Shown: in pieces, positions 1-6,498 of the stretch | How positions within the stretch are numbered: the first letter of the stretch is position 1 | How the letters are laid out: each line of letters opens with the position of its first letter | Assembly (NCBI GenBank): GCA_024278395.1 | Contig: JAJRTG010000049.1 | Span: 1 to 11,899, forward strand | DNA: 11,899 bases | Source of the DNA: Fidelibacterota bacterium | GTDB lineage: Bacteria > Bipolaricaulota > Bipolaricaulia > UBA7950 > UBA9294 | Direction of reading: 5' to 3' | Translations under genes and position numbers: made by a program | The notes under the pieces: model-generated | The model's database searches: none | What the model saw: the letters and a program-made list of their open reading frames with translations, nothing else | Told to the model about the DNA's origin: nothing

Positions 1-2
1 GC

Positions 3-317
3 AGGCTGACGGTCATCGGGGAGCACGGCCCGGCGGTGTGCGCCCTCCTCTTCACCATGCGCAAAGAACGGGTGGGGGAGGTCCGTATATTCGTCCTCGC
101 ATCCGAGGAGGAGAGGGCGCTCATCCCGCTGCTCAACGAGGCGGGGGATTGGTTTCAACGATTGGGGAAGGAGACGATCCACCTCTTCATCGAAGAGGGA
201 AATGAGCGGTTCAGCTCACTGGCCTCCGAACTTGGGTTCAGAATGAAGCGGAAATGGACGTACCTCACCCTCGACCTGAAGAAGAAAGCGGGGCGGGAGC
301 ACCCGCCCCGCTCATGA
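3..317 (+). CDS. GNAT-like acetyltransferase, C-terminal part (5' end outside window)
   Basis: The reading frame is open from the first complete codon at base 3 to a TGA at 315-317, so the gene begins before the window. A GTG at 36 is in frame, but coding character continues upstream of it (VIGEHGPAVCALLF looks like a GNAT beta strand), so I do not take it as the start. About 104 residues are visible. The order of elements resembles the C-terminal half of a Gcn5-related N-acetyltransferase: a strand (VRIFVLAS), a long helix, a second strand (IHLFIEEGN), then a helix ending in ELGFRMKRKWTYLTLDL, like the usual YekLGF...y.l ending. The acetyl-CoA-binding loop (normally R/Q-x-x-G-x-G/A) is not recognisable; SEEERALIPLL stands there. 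It may therefore be a divergent or inactive member. The last residues (KKKAGREHPPRS) are encoded by a terminator hairpin that serves the opposite strand. Substrate unknown. Confidence 0.55.
   Translation, partial: RLTVIGEHGPAVCALLFTMRKERVGEVRIFVLASEEERALIPLLNEAGDWFQRLGKETIHLFIEEGNERFSSLASELGFRMKRKWTYLTLDLKKKAGREHPPRS
277..312 (-). terminator. Intrinsic terminator of the acs-satP operon
   Basis: Bases 287-297 and 302-312 form a perfect 11-bp inverted repeat of almost pure G/C (AGCGGGGCGGG against CCCGCCCCGCT) with a 4-nt loop. Read on the - strand it is followed at once by a pyrimidine tract, TTCTTCTTC (286 down to 278), as in a Rho-independent terminator. It begins 16 nt after the SatP stop codon. 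The + strand flank (CATGAAAG) has no T run, so the terminator should work mainly on the - strand operon. It lies inside the coding end of the convergent GNAT-like gene. Confidence 0.8.
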
Positions 318-328
318 AAGCCTGCGCC

Positions 329-904
329 TTACTTCCTCTCTCCCATCGGCAGAACGGTACGACCGTGCACGGTGTTGATCAGGATCCCGGCCGAGGCGTA
401 CCACGCGATCAGCGCACACAGCACCCCCTCGTAGCCGGCGATCGTGTGCACAATCGGCACGAACTCACCGATCGCGAGCAGGAAGAACAGGATCGTCAGG
501 GTGATGAACACCCAGGTGATCACCCTGGGCAGCTTTAAAGAGGCGATCGTCGCGTAGCCCGTGAAGATACCCCACGCGACCAGGACGACCGCCACCCCGG
601 CTGGGGTGACGTCTACGAATCCGGCGACACCGGCAAGCTTCAGGAAGAAGAACACGGCGAGCCCCATCCAGAACGCCCCGTACGAGCTGAAGCAGGTCGC
701 GCCGAACGTGTCACCGCGCCGAACGTCCCACATCCCGGCCATGAACTGAGCCAGTCCGCCGTAGAACAGGGCGACCGGCATCACGATCCCGATCGTCTTG
801 GCATCCACCCAGCCCGCGTTTACGATGTTCAGGATGAACGTGGACAGGGCGAATCCGCCCAGTCCAAGCGCACCCACATTGGCAAGAGCCTTCTCGTCGC
901 TCAC
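329..904 (-). CDS. satP: SatP/YaaH (GPR1/FUN34) family acetate transporter
   Basis: The 191-residue protein matches E. coli SatP (188 aa) in length. The family imports acetate/succinate with protons (E. coli SatP) or forms acetate channels in the inner membrane. Six hydrophobic segments are visible, at about 10-30, 38-57, 74-95, 103-122, 128-147 and 158-177. Family landmarks are ALGLGGFALSTFILN near the N-terminus, YGGLAQFMAGMWD (48-60) and GDTFGATCFSSYGAFW (64-79). The N-terminal signature, usually NPAPLGL, reads NVGALGL here (residues 9-15), so both prolines are lost. The start is GTG at 902-904, preceded on the - strand by AAGGAGGAGA with a 6-nt spacer. It sits 16 nt after acs and surely shares its transcript, which fits acetate uptake feeding acetyl-CoA synthetase. 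A strong terminator follows the stop codon. Family is certain; the exact substrate is inferred from context. Confidence 0.93.
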   Translation of the reverse strand: MSDEKALANVGALGLGGFALSTFILNIVNAGWVDAKTIGIVMPVALFYGGLAQFMAGMWDVRRGDTFGATCFSSYGAFWMGLAVFFFLKLAGVAGFVDVTPAGVAVVLVAWGIFTGYATIASLKLPRVITWVFITLTILFFLLAIGEFVPIVHTIAGYEGVLCALIAWYASAGILINTVHGRTVLPMGERK

Positions 905-920
905 TTCCGCTCTCCTCCTT

Positions 921-2882
921 CTATTCGCCCTTGTAACCGACTACCTCTTTGAGGTGGTCGACGCTGTCCGGGTTCTGCAGGGTGGTGATGTCCCCGATCG
1001 GCTCGTTACGGACGAGGGCCTTCAGCACCCGGCGCATGATCTTCCCGGACCGGGTCTTCGGGACGTCCTCCACAAAGATGATCTCATCCGGCCGCCCGGT
1101 GGGTCCGATCACCTTGGTAACCGTCCCCATCAGCTCCTTTCTGATCTCCTCCGACGGGGTGATACCGGCCTTGAGCAGGACGAACGCCACCGGGACCTCG
1201 CCCTTCAGCTCGTGCGGGCGGGAGACGACCGCGACCTCGCTCACCTTATCGTTCTGGGCGAGGGCGCTCTCCACCTCGGCGGTCGCCAGCCGGTGTCCGG
1301 CGACGTTCATCACGTCGTCGACGCGGCCGGTGATGCGGATGTTCCCCATCTCGTCCTTGCGCGCTCCGTCGCTCGTGAAGTAGCGCTCCGGCCCGTAGTC
1401 GGAGAAGTACTGGTTTTTGAATCGCTCCATGTCGCCGTAGATCCCGCGGGTCAGCGCCGGCGGGAACGGGCTGAAGATCGTGATGTAGCCACCGTCTCCC
1501 GGCTTGACCGGGGTCCCGCCGGAGTCGAGGATATCGGCGATCACGCCCGGGAACGGCCGTCCGGCCACGGTGGGGATGAACGGCCCGATCCCGGGGAGGC
1601 TGTTCACCATGTTCGCTCCGGTCTCGGTCTGCCACCAGGTGTCGATGATCGGGCAGCGGCCGCCGCCGATCCTCTCGAAGTACCACAGCCACGCGTCGAC
1701 GTTGATCGGCTCACCGACCGTGCCGAGCAGGCGCAGGGATGAGAGGTCGTACTTCGCCGGCCACTCGTCCCCCCACTTGATGAACATCCGGATCGCGGTC
1801 GGCGCTGTGTACAGCTGCGTGACCTTGTGCTTCTCGATGATCGACCAGAACCGGCCGTAGTCCGGGAAATCGGGGGAGCCCTCGAAGATCACGCTCGTCA
1901 CCCCGTTCATCAGCGGACCGTAGTTGATGTAGGTGTGCCCGGTGATCCAGCCGACGTCGGCGGTGCACCAGAAGATGTCTCCCTCGTGCAGGTCGAAGTT
2001 CCACTTGGCGGTGAGGTAGGACTGGACGGCGTAACCACCGGTGGTGTGCATGATCCCCTTCGGCTTGCCGGTGGTTCCGGAGGTGTAGAGGAGGAAGGAG
2101 AGATCCTCGGCGTCGAGCTCCTCGGCCGGGCAGTCCTCCGACGCGCCCTCCATCAGCTCGTGGTACCACAGGTCGCGCCCCGGGGTCATCGGCGCGCTCC
2201 CGTCGAGGCGCTTCACCACGACCACCTTCTCGACGCCCGTTCCCTCCACGCCGGCGTCGGCGTTTTTCTTCAGGTTGATCTGCTTGCCGCGGCGGTAGTA
2301 GCCGTCGGCGGTGATCAGGACCTTGGCTCCGGCGTCGATCAGCCGGTCGCGCAGGGAATCCGGACTGAACGCGGAGAACACCACCGAATGCGGCGCACCG
2401 ATGCGGGCGCACGCCTGCATCGCGACCACAGCTTCGGGGATCATCGGCAGGTAGATCCCGACGCGGTCGCCCTTCTTCACCCCCAGGCTCTTGAGCACGT
2501 TGGCGAACTTGGAGACGAGGGTGTGCAACTGCGAGTACGTGATCTTGAGCGGCTCCTCGTCGGTCGGCTCCGGCTCCCAGATCAGGGCGACCTTGTCGCC
2601 GTTTCCGACCTCGATGTGGCGGTCGAGGGAGTTGTAGGACAGGTTGATCTTCCCCCCGATGAACCACTTGTACGCCAGTGGGGCGAACTCGTAGTCCTTA
2701 TCCCACCGCTTGAACCAATGTAGCTCCTCGGCGTGCTGGGCCCAGAACTTCACCGGATCGGCCTTCGCCTCAGCGTAGATCGACTCGTCGGCCACCCACG
2801 CCTGCTTCTTCATCTCCTCGGTCGGCCAGAAGACGTTCTCCTTGGCCGGATCCTTCTTCACCCACTTGATCGGTTCCGACAC
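921..2882 (-). CDS. acs: Acetyl-CoA synthetase (AMP-forming)
   Basis: The enzyme activates acetate with ATP to acetyl-AMP and then forms acetyl-CoA, AMP and PPi in the cytoplasm (EC 6.2.1.1). At 653 residues it is full length (E. coli Acs 652). Seen in order: the N-terminal ACAS segment (VKFWAQHAEELHWFKRWDKD), the P-loop-like A3 motif YTSGTTGKPKG (266-276), DTWWQTETG, the substrate and adenylate motif of true acetyl-CoA synthetases, a YFTSDGARKDEMGNIRITGR hinge region, and the C-terminal PKTRSGK motif with Lys614. Lys614 corresponds to Salmonella Acs Lys609, the catalytic lysine that Pat/AcuA-type enzymes acetylate to switch the enzyme off. The start is GTG at 2880-2882 behind a consensus AGGAGG (2889-2894, 6-nt spacer). 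The gene leads the operon with satP. A GNAT-like gene faces the operon's end, but whether it modifies Acs is unknown. Confidence 0.97.
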   Translation of the reverse strand: MSEPIKWVKKDPAKENVFWPTEEMKKQAWVADESIYAEAKADPVKFWAQHAEELHWFKRWDKDYEFAPLAYKWFIGGKINLSYNSLDRHIEVGNGDKVALIWEPEPTDEEPLKITYSQLHTLVSKFANVLKSLGVKKGDRVGIYLPMIPEAVVAMQACARIGAPHSVVFSAFSPDSLRDRLIDAGAKVLITADGYYRRGKQINLKKNADAGVEGTGVEKVVVVKRLDGSAPMTPGRDLWYHELMEGASEDCPAEELDAEDLSFLLYTSGTTGKPKGIMHTTGGYAVQSYLTAKWNFDLHEGDIFWCTADVGWITGHTYINYGPLMNGVTSVIFEGSPDFPDYGRFWSIIEKHKVTQLYTAPTAIRMFIKWGDEWPAKYDLSSLRLLGTVGEPINVDAWLWYFERIGGGRCPIIDTWWQTETGANMVNSLPGIGPFIPTVAGRPFPGVIADILDSGGTPVKPGDGGYITIFSPFPPALTRGIYGDMERFKNQYFSDYGPERYFTSDGARKDEMGNIRITGRVDDVMNVAGHRLATAEVESALAQNDKVSEVAVVSRPHELKGEVPVAFVLLKAGITPSEEIRKELMGTVTKVIGPTGRPDEIIFVEDVPKTRSGKIMRRVLKALVRNEPIGDITTLQNPDSVDHLKEVVGYKGE

Positions 2883-2920
2883 GCTAAACCTCCTAATGTT
2901 TTGGTTCGAGAATCCCTGAG

Positions 2921-2949
2921 ATACTAGCCAAAAAGGGCGTTTACCGCAA
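2921..2949 (-). promoter_or_regulatory. Candidate sigma70-type promoter of acs-satP
   Basis: On the - strand TTGCGG (2944-2949) and TAGTAT (2921-2926) are separated by exactly 17 nt. The -35 keeps the TTG and the -10 matches four of six consensus positions. Transcription would start near 2914, giving a leader of about 32 nt that carries the AGGAGG site of acs. The -35 lies 2 nt after the stop codon of the upstream transglycosylase gene, so read-through from that gene is also possible. The assignment rests on pattern and position only. Confidence 0.5.
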
Positions 2950-2951
2950 TC

Positions 2952-3518
2952 TCACCTGTTTAACGCGCGGAGCAGCGGTCCGAGGAAGGACCCGTACAAG
3001 CTCCGATACACCCTCTCCGCCCGCTGCACCGCCTCCAGGTAGGCGGCGGTCTCCGGGTAGACGCTCCCGTCCCCTGCAGTCCAACGGTCGACCGCCCCCG
3101 GGCCGGCGTTGTACGCGCGGAGGGCGGAATCGAGGTCGCCTCCGAATCGGTCGAGCAGGTAACGCAGGTACCAGGTGCCAAACCGGACGTTCGTCTCCGG
3201 CCGGAACAGATCGTCAGGAGCGAACCCAGAGGCCCCGAGCTTCCCGGCGATCCACTCCCCGGTGTCCGGGGTGATCTGCATCAGCCCGATCGCCCCTGCG
3301 CGGGAGACGACGTGCGGCCGGAACCGGCTCTCCGCCCGGATCACCCCGAAGACCAGATAGGGATCGAGCCCTTGCGCCTTGGAAAAGGATGTGACCATCT
3401 CCTCATAACGCAAGGGGTAAAAGCTGGCCAGCCCGATCCCGAGCAGGACCAACCCCGCTGCGGTTATCGCAACCGCCCACCCGCCTGCCCTCATCCAGTA
3501 TGCGCCCTTTCTCATCAT
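2952..3518 (-). CDS. Membrane-anchored lytic transglycosylase (SLT domain)
   Basis: This 188-residue protein should cleave the MurNAc-GlcNAc bond of peptidoglycan to give 1,6-anhydro ends. One hydrophobic segment (about 14-33), after a positively charged N-terminus, acts as a signal anchor and leaves the enzyme outside the inner membrane. The rest is a single soluble lytic transglycosylase domain. Its landmarks are YPLRYEEMV, ESRF with the catalytic Glu63 (GVIRAESRF), AIGLMQITP (76-84) and ALRAYNAGPGAV near the C-terminus. The layout resembles the short YjbJ/Slt-type enzymes rather than the long Slt70. ATG at 3516-3518 is followed by a second ATG. AGGGG lies directly against the first, so the second start, one codon later, is equally plausible. 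It is transcribed away from the DUF502 operon and towards acs, 69 nt upstream of it. A functional link to acetate metabolism is not evident. Confidence 0.92.
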   Translation of the reverse strand: MMRKGAYWMRAGGWAVAITAAGLVLLGIGLASFYPLRYEEMVTSFSKAQGLDPYLVFGVIRAESRFRPHVVSRAGAIGLMQITPDTGEWIAGKLGASGFAPDDLFRPETNVRFGTWYLRYLLDRFGGDLDSALRAYNAGPGAVDRWTAGDGSVYPETAAYLEAVQRAERVYRSLYGSFLGPLLRALNR

Positions 3519-3577
3519 CCCCTATAATACTAGTTTGAGGCGATTCAAGTGATCGGACAAGTACAGGTGATAGTCCG
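3519..3577. promoter_or_regulatory. Divergent promoter region with overlapping -10 elements
   Basis: This 59-bp gap must hold the start sites of both the transglycosylase gene (-) and the DUF502-accDA-hycI operon (+). A perfect TATAAT lies at 3523-3528 on the + strand, about 50 nt before the DUF502 start codon. The same bases read TATTAT (3525-3530) or TAGTAT (3527-3532) on the - strand. I find no good -35 hexamer at 16-18 nt spacing for either direction. A - strand transcript from here would begin at or very near its start codon. The + strand -10 is the better candidate. Confidence 0.4.
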
Positions 3578-3579
3578 AT
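3552..3579 (+). promoter_or_regulatory. Leader hairpin over the DUF502 start codon
   Basis: ATCGGAC (3552-3558) and GTCCGAT (3573-3579) are a perfect 7-bp inverted repeat with a 14-nt loop. The ribosome binding site AGGTGA (3565-3570) lies in the loop. The A and U of the AUG start codon (3578-3580) are the last paired bases. Such a fold could modulate translation of the first gene of the acc operon. That role is inference; the complementarity is seen directly. Confidence 0.35.
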
Positions 3580-4264
3580 GAGGATCTTTTTGCGCCGGTT
3601 GTGGGATACGTTCACGAGCGGGCTATTAGCCATCCTTCCCATCGGACTGACTTTCTATATCCTTTGGTCCCTTTACCGGATGCTGGACGGTCTGGTGGGA
3701 AGGTACACCCCGTTCGGGGAGATGGTGGAGCGGGCGCTCGGGAGATGGATCCCGGGGATGGGGATCTACATGCTCCTCCTCCTCATCCTGCTGATCGGCC
3801 TGATCACGCGCAACTTCTTCGGAAGGGCGCTCCAGTATTACCTCGACCGGCTCTTCTCCTTCGTTCCGGGGGTGCGGAGGATGTACGTCGCGTTCAAGCG
3901 GTTCTCGCACGCCCTCCTGGCGCACGACAGCGCTTCGTTCCAGAAGGTGGTGCTGTTCGAGTACCCGCGGGATGGAATATGGATCATCGGGCTGGTCACC
4001 AACGAGGAGGTGGGTAAGCTGCGCGACGCATCAGGGGAGGAGTCACTCCTGGTATACGCCCCCACCGCGCCGAACCCCCTGTCCGGGATGATGCTCCTCA
4101 TCCCCAAGAGGAAGGTGACCTATCTGGACATGCCGGTGGAGGACGCGCTCTCCATGGTCCTGTCGAGCGGATCCGTCCTCCCGGAGAGCCTGCAGACGGA
4201 GAAGAAAGAGGAGATACGCCGCCCGTGGATCAACCCGTTCTCCCGCCGGCGGCCGAAGGAGTGA
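3578..4264 (+). CDS. DUF502 family inner-membrane protein
   Basis: The 228-residue protein belongs to the widely distributed DUF502 family of unknown biochemical function. The N-terminus RLWDTFTSGLLAILPIGLTF is the typical family opening. Two membrane segments are clear (about 12-35 and 60-77). The soluble remainder carries the family blocks FVPGVRRMYVAFKRF, FEYPRDGIWIIGLVT and APTAPNPLSGMMLLIPKRKV followed by DMPVEDALSMVLSSG. The C-terminal tail is rich in Lys, Arg and Glu. ATG at 3578 has AGGTGA upstream with 7-nt spacing inside a hairpin loop. The gene ends 4 nt before accD, and its last codons form the accD ribosome binding site (AAGGAG, 4256-4261), so the two are co-transcribed and probably translationally coupled. 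Some family members have been linked to envelope processes, and the acc context would suit a membrane-lipid role, but no function can be claimed. Confidence 0.88.
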   Translation: MRIFLRRLWDTFTSGLLAILPIGLTFYILWSLYRMLDGLVGRYTPFGEMVERALGRWIPGMGIYMLLLLILLIGLITRNFFGRALQYYLDRLFSFVPGVRRMYVAFKRFSHALLAHDSASFQKVVLFEYPRDGIWIIGLVTNEEVGKLRDASGEESLLVYAPTAPNPLSGMMLLIPKRKVTYLDMPVEDALSMVLSSGSVLPESLQTEKKEEIRRPWINPFSRRRPKE

Positions 4265-4268
4265 GTAA

Positions 4269-5111
4269 ATGGCGATATTCAAGGACAAGAACTACTTTCG
4301 GGTAGACCTGAGCAAGGAGCCGGACGAGTCCCTGTGGATGCGGTGTAAATCCTGCGGGGAGCTCGTGTTCAAGCGGCGCATCCGGGAGAACAACAACATC
4401 TGCCCCAACTGCGGGGCGTACTTCTTCCTCACGGCGAAGGAGCGGCTGGAGTCGCTGATCGACGAGGGATCGTTCGTCGATATCTCGAAGCCGATCATGG
4501 ACGACGACCCGCTTGAGTTCACCGATACCAAGCCCTACCCGAAGAGGATCGAGGAGGCGCAGGAAAAGACCGGACTGGCGAGCGCGATCATCCTCGGGAG
4601 CGCGACCGTCTCGGAGATCCCGGTCGTCATCGGGGTGATGGAGTTTCAGTTCATCGGCGGAAGCATGGGCTCGGTGATGGGGGAGCAGATCTGTCACGGA
4701 ATGGAGGAGGCGATCCGCCGGCGCGTCCCGTTCATCCTCGTCTCCTCGTCCGGTGGAGCGCGGGTGCAGGAGGGGATATTCTACCTGATGCAGATGGCGA
4801 AGGTGGCGACGGTCCGCACCCGCCTGGCGGAGGAGGGGATCCCGTTCATCTCGGTCATGACCTACCCGACGACCGGTGGTGTTCTGGCGTCGATCGCCTC
4901 TCTCGGGGACGTGATCATCGCCGAGAAGGGCGCGACGATCGGGTTCGCCGGGCGAAGGGTGATCAAGGACACGATCGCCGAGGAGCTCCCGGAGAACTTC
5001 CAGACCGACGCGTTCGCCCTCGCCCACGGGGCGATCGACCGGGTGGTCCCACGGGAGGACCTGAAGGATGAGTTGGGCAAGCTCCTCTCGCTATTCGTGG
5101 AGGTAGGATGA
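4269..5111 (+). CDS. accD: Acetyl-CoA carboxylase carboxyltransferase subunit beta
   Basis: AccD with AccA forms the carboxyltransferase that moves CO2 from carboxybiotin on AccB to acetyl-CoA, giving malonyl-CoA, the first committed step of fatty acid synthesis. The 280-residue protein is near the usual size (E. coli 304). The N-terminal four-cysteine zinc ribbon is intact: Cys26, Cys29, Cys45 and Cys48 (CKSC...CPNC). The crotonase-like domain follows, with FIGGSMGSVMGE, the oxyanion-hole segment SSSGGARVQEG (159-169), YPTTGGVLAS and IGFAGRRVI, typical of AccD. ATG at 4269 has AAGGAG with 7-nt spacing, lying in the end of the DUF502 gene. The stop overlaps the accA start (ATGA, 5108-5111). 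The biotin carrier AccB and carboxylase AccC are not in this window. Confidence 0.97.
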   Translation: MAIFKDKNYFRVDLSKEPDESLWMRCKSCGELVFKRRIRENNNICPNCGAYFFLTAKERLESLIDEGSFVDISKPIMDDDPLEFTDTKPYPKRIEEAQEKTGLASAIILGSATVSEIPVVIGVMEFQFIGGSMGSVMGEQICHGMEEAIRRRVPFILVSSSGGARVQEGIFYLMQMAKVATVRTRLAEEGIPFISVMTYPTTGGVLASIASLGDVIIAEKGATIGFAGRRVIKDTIAEELPENFQTDAFALAHGAIDRVVPREDLKDELGKLLSLFVEVG

Positions 5112-6061
5112 GCGACGAACAGACACTGGACCTTCTGGAGACGAAGATAAAGGAGCTGCGCGAGCTCAACAAGATGGACGGGATCGATCTCTCGTCCGAG
5201 ATCGCCCGGCTGGAGGCCAAGCTTACCGCCCTGCGCAAGGAGCTCTACAGCAACCTCTCGGAATGGGAGCGGGTGAAGCTCGCCCGCCATCCCGCCCGTC
5301 CCTACGCCCTCGACTACATCGGGATGATCTTCGAGGACTTCTACGAGCTGCACGGCGACCGCCTCTCAGGTGACGATCAAGCGGTGGTGACCGGCCTCGC
5401 CCGCCTCGACGGGACCACGGTCGCGGTCATCGGGCAGCAGAAGGGACGCTCGATGGAGGAGAACAAGCTGCGCAACTTCGGAATGCCGCGGCCGCAGGGC
5501 TACCGCAAGGCACGGCGGATCATGCGGCTCGCCGAGAGGTTCTCCTTCCCGGTGATCACTCTGATCGACACCCCGGGGGCCTACCCCGGCCTTGCGGCGG
5601 AGGAGAACAACGTCGGGGAGGCGATCGCGGTGAACCTGGAGACGATGGCGCGGTTGCGCACCCCGATCATCAGCACGGTGATCGGGGAGGGGGGATCGGG
5701 CGGGGCGATCGCGATCGGGCTCGCCGACCGGATTCTGATGCTGGAAAACGCGATCTACTCCGTTATCAGCCCCGAGGGAGCGGCGGCGATCCTGTGGAAG
5801 GACAAGGAACGGGTGCGGGAGGCAGCGGCCGCGCTCAACCTGACCGCCCCGCGTCTGTACGAACTCAAGGTGATCGACGAGGTCGTTCCGGAACCCCTCG
5901 GTGGGGCGCACAAGGACCCGCCCAAGACCGCCGCCGCCCTGAAGGACGCCCTCCTCCGCCATTTGAGCGAACTGATGGAGCTGTCGCCCGATGAGCTTCT
6001 GAAGTCGCGCTACGACCGCTACCGGGGGATCGGGCGCTACCGGACCCTCACCGACAAATGA
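5108..6061 (+). CDS. accA: Acetyl-CoA carboxylase carboxyltransferase subunit alpha
   Basis: The alpha subunit binds the carboxybiotin side of the carboxyltransferase tetramer. At 317 residues it is full length (E. coli 319). The N-terminal helical part contains the family segment LDLLETKIKELREL. It continues with ARHPARPYALDYI, FYELHGDRLSGDD, QQKGRSMEENKLRNFGMPRPQGYRKA, LIDTPGAYPG, the oxyanion-hole glycines GEGGSGG (193-199), and ISPEGAAAILWKD near the C-terminus, all typical of AccA. The ATG at 5108 overlaps the accD stop as ATGA, with GGAGG just upstream, and its own TGA overlaps the start of hycI in the same way. Equal coupling of AccD and AccA fits their one-to-one complex. Confidence 0.97.
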   Translation: MSDEQTLDLLETKIKELRELNKMDGIDLSSEIARLEAKLTALRKELYSNLSEWERVKLARHPARPYALDYIGMIFEDFYELHGDRLSGDDQAVVTGLARLDGTTVAVIGQQKGRSMEENKLRNFGMPRPQGYRKARRIMRLAERFSFPVITLIDTPGAYPGLAAEENNVGEAIAVNLETMARLRTPIISTVIGEGGSGGAIAIGLADRILMLENAIYSVISPEGAAAILWKDKERVREAAAALNLTAPRLYELKVIDEVVPEPLGGAHKDPPKTAAALKDALLRHLSELMELSPDELLKSRYDRYRGIGRYRTLTDK

Positions 6062-6498
6062 CACGGCTCATCATCGGAGTGGGGAACAGGCTCTCCCGCG
6101 ACGATGGCCTCGGCCCGAACATCGTGGAGCGGCTGCGCGGGACGGATTGGGAGACGATCGACGCCGGCACCGCTCCGGAGAACGTCACCGGGAAGGTCAG
6201 GGGGATCCATCCCGATCTCCTCGTGATCGTCGACGCGGCGCGCATGGGACTTTCCCCGGGGAGCATCCGCCGTCTCCCGTCGGACGAGACCGACCGGATG
6301 CTCGCCTCCACCCACGGGCTGCCCCTCTCGTTTTTGATCTCCCAGCTCGCCGGGGCGGCCGACCGGATCATCCTCCTCGGAGTAGAGCCGCAGGACCTCT
6401 CCCTGGGCGAGGGGCTCTCCCCGCCGGTCCAAGCGGCGGTCGAGTCCCTCGCCGCGACCCTCAAGGAGGGAAAGCTGGAGGAGATCCCGCCCCTCTAA
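6058..6498 (+). CDS. hycI: HycI-type [NiFe]-hydrogenase maturation protease
   Basis: This family removes the C-terminal peptide of a [NiFe]-hydrogenase large subunit once nickel is inserted. The 146 residues line up along nearly their whole length with E. coli HycI: GVGNRLSRDDGLGP (7-20), GTAPEN (37-42, characteristic of the HycI branch), VDAARMGLSPGSIR (58-71) and THGLPLSFLISQL (85-97). The three nickel-sensing ligands are present as Asp16, Asp59 and His86, matching HycI Asp16, Asp62 and His90. The E. coli enzyme processes HycE of formate hydrogenlyase, so a group 4, membrane-bound hydrogenase elsewhere in the genome is the likely partner. The ATG overlaps the accA TGA (ATGA, 6058-6061), so translation is coupled to AccA. 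No hydrogenase or other hyp gene lies in the window. Its TAA overlaps the convergent tkt stop. Confidence 0.9.
   Translation: MTRLIIGVGNRLSRDDGLGPNIVERLRGTDWETIDAGTAPENVTGKVRGIHPDLLVIVDAARMGLSPGSIRRLPSDETDRMLASTHGLPLSFLISQLAGAADRIILLGVEPQDLSLGEGLSPPVQAAVESLAATLKEGKLEEIPPL

Noticed and set aside
36..38. GTG as the true start of the first gene
   Set aside because: The frame is open upstream to the window edge and upstream residues continue the GNAT-like pattern, so the gene is treated as partial.
798..2723. Long open frames opposite and within acs (for example 798-1742 +, 1827-2723 +, 1711-2667 -)
   Set aside because: Acs is complete with all motifs in one frame. The others are low-complexity Arg/Gly/Pro/Asp-rich shadows without domains.
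2928..2951. Possible terminator after the transglycosylase gene (GCG...CGC followed by T5 on the - strand)
   Set aside because: The stem is only 3 bp. The bases are better explained as part of the acs promoter spacer.
4230..5027. 265-codon open frame on the - strand opposite accD
   Set aside because: AccD on the + strand has intact zinc ribbon and catalytic motifs. The antisense product is Arg/His/Leu-rich with no recognisable fold.
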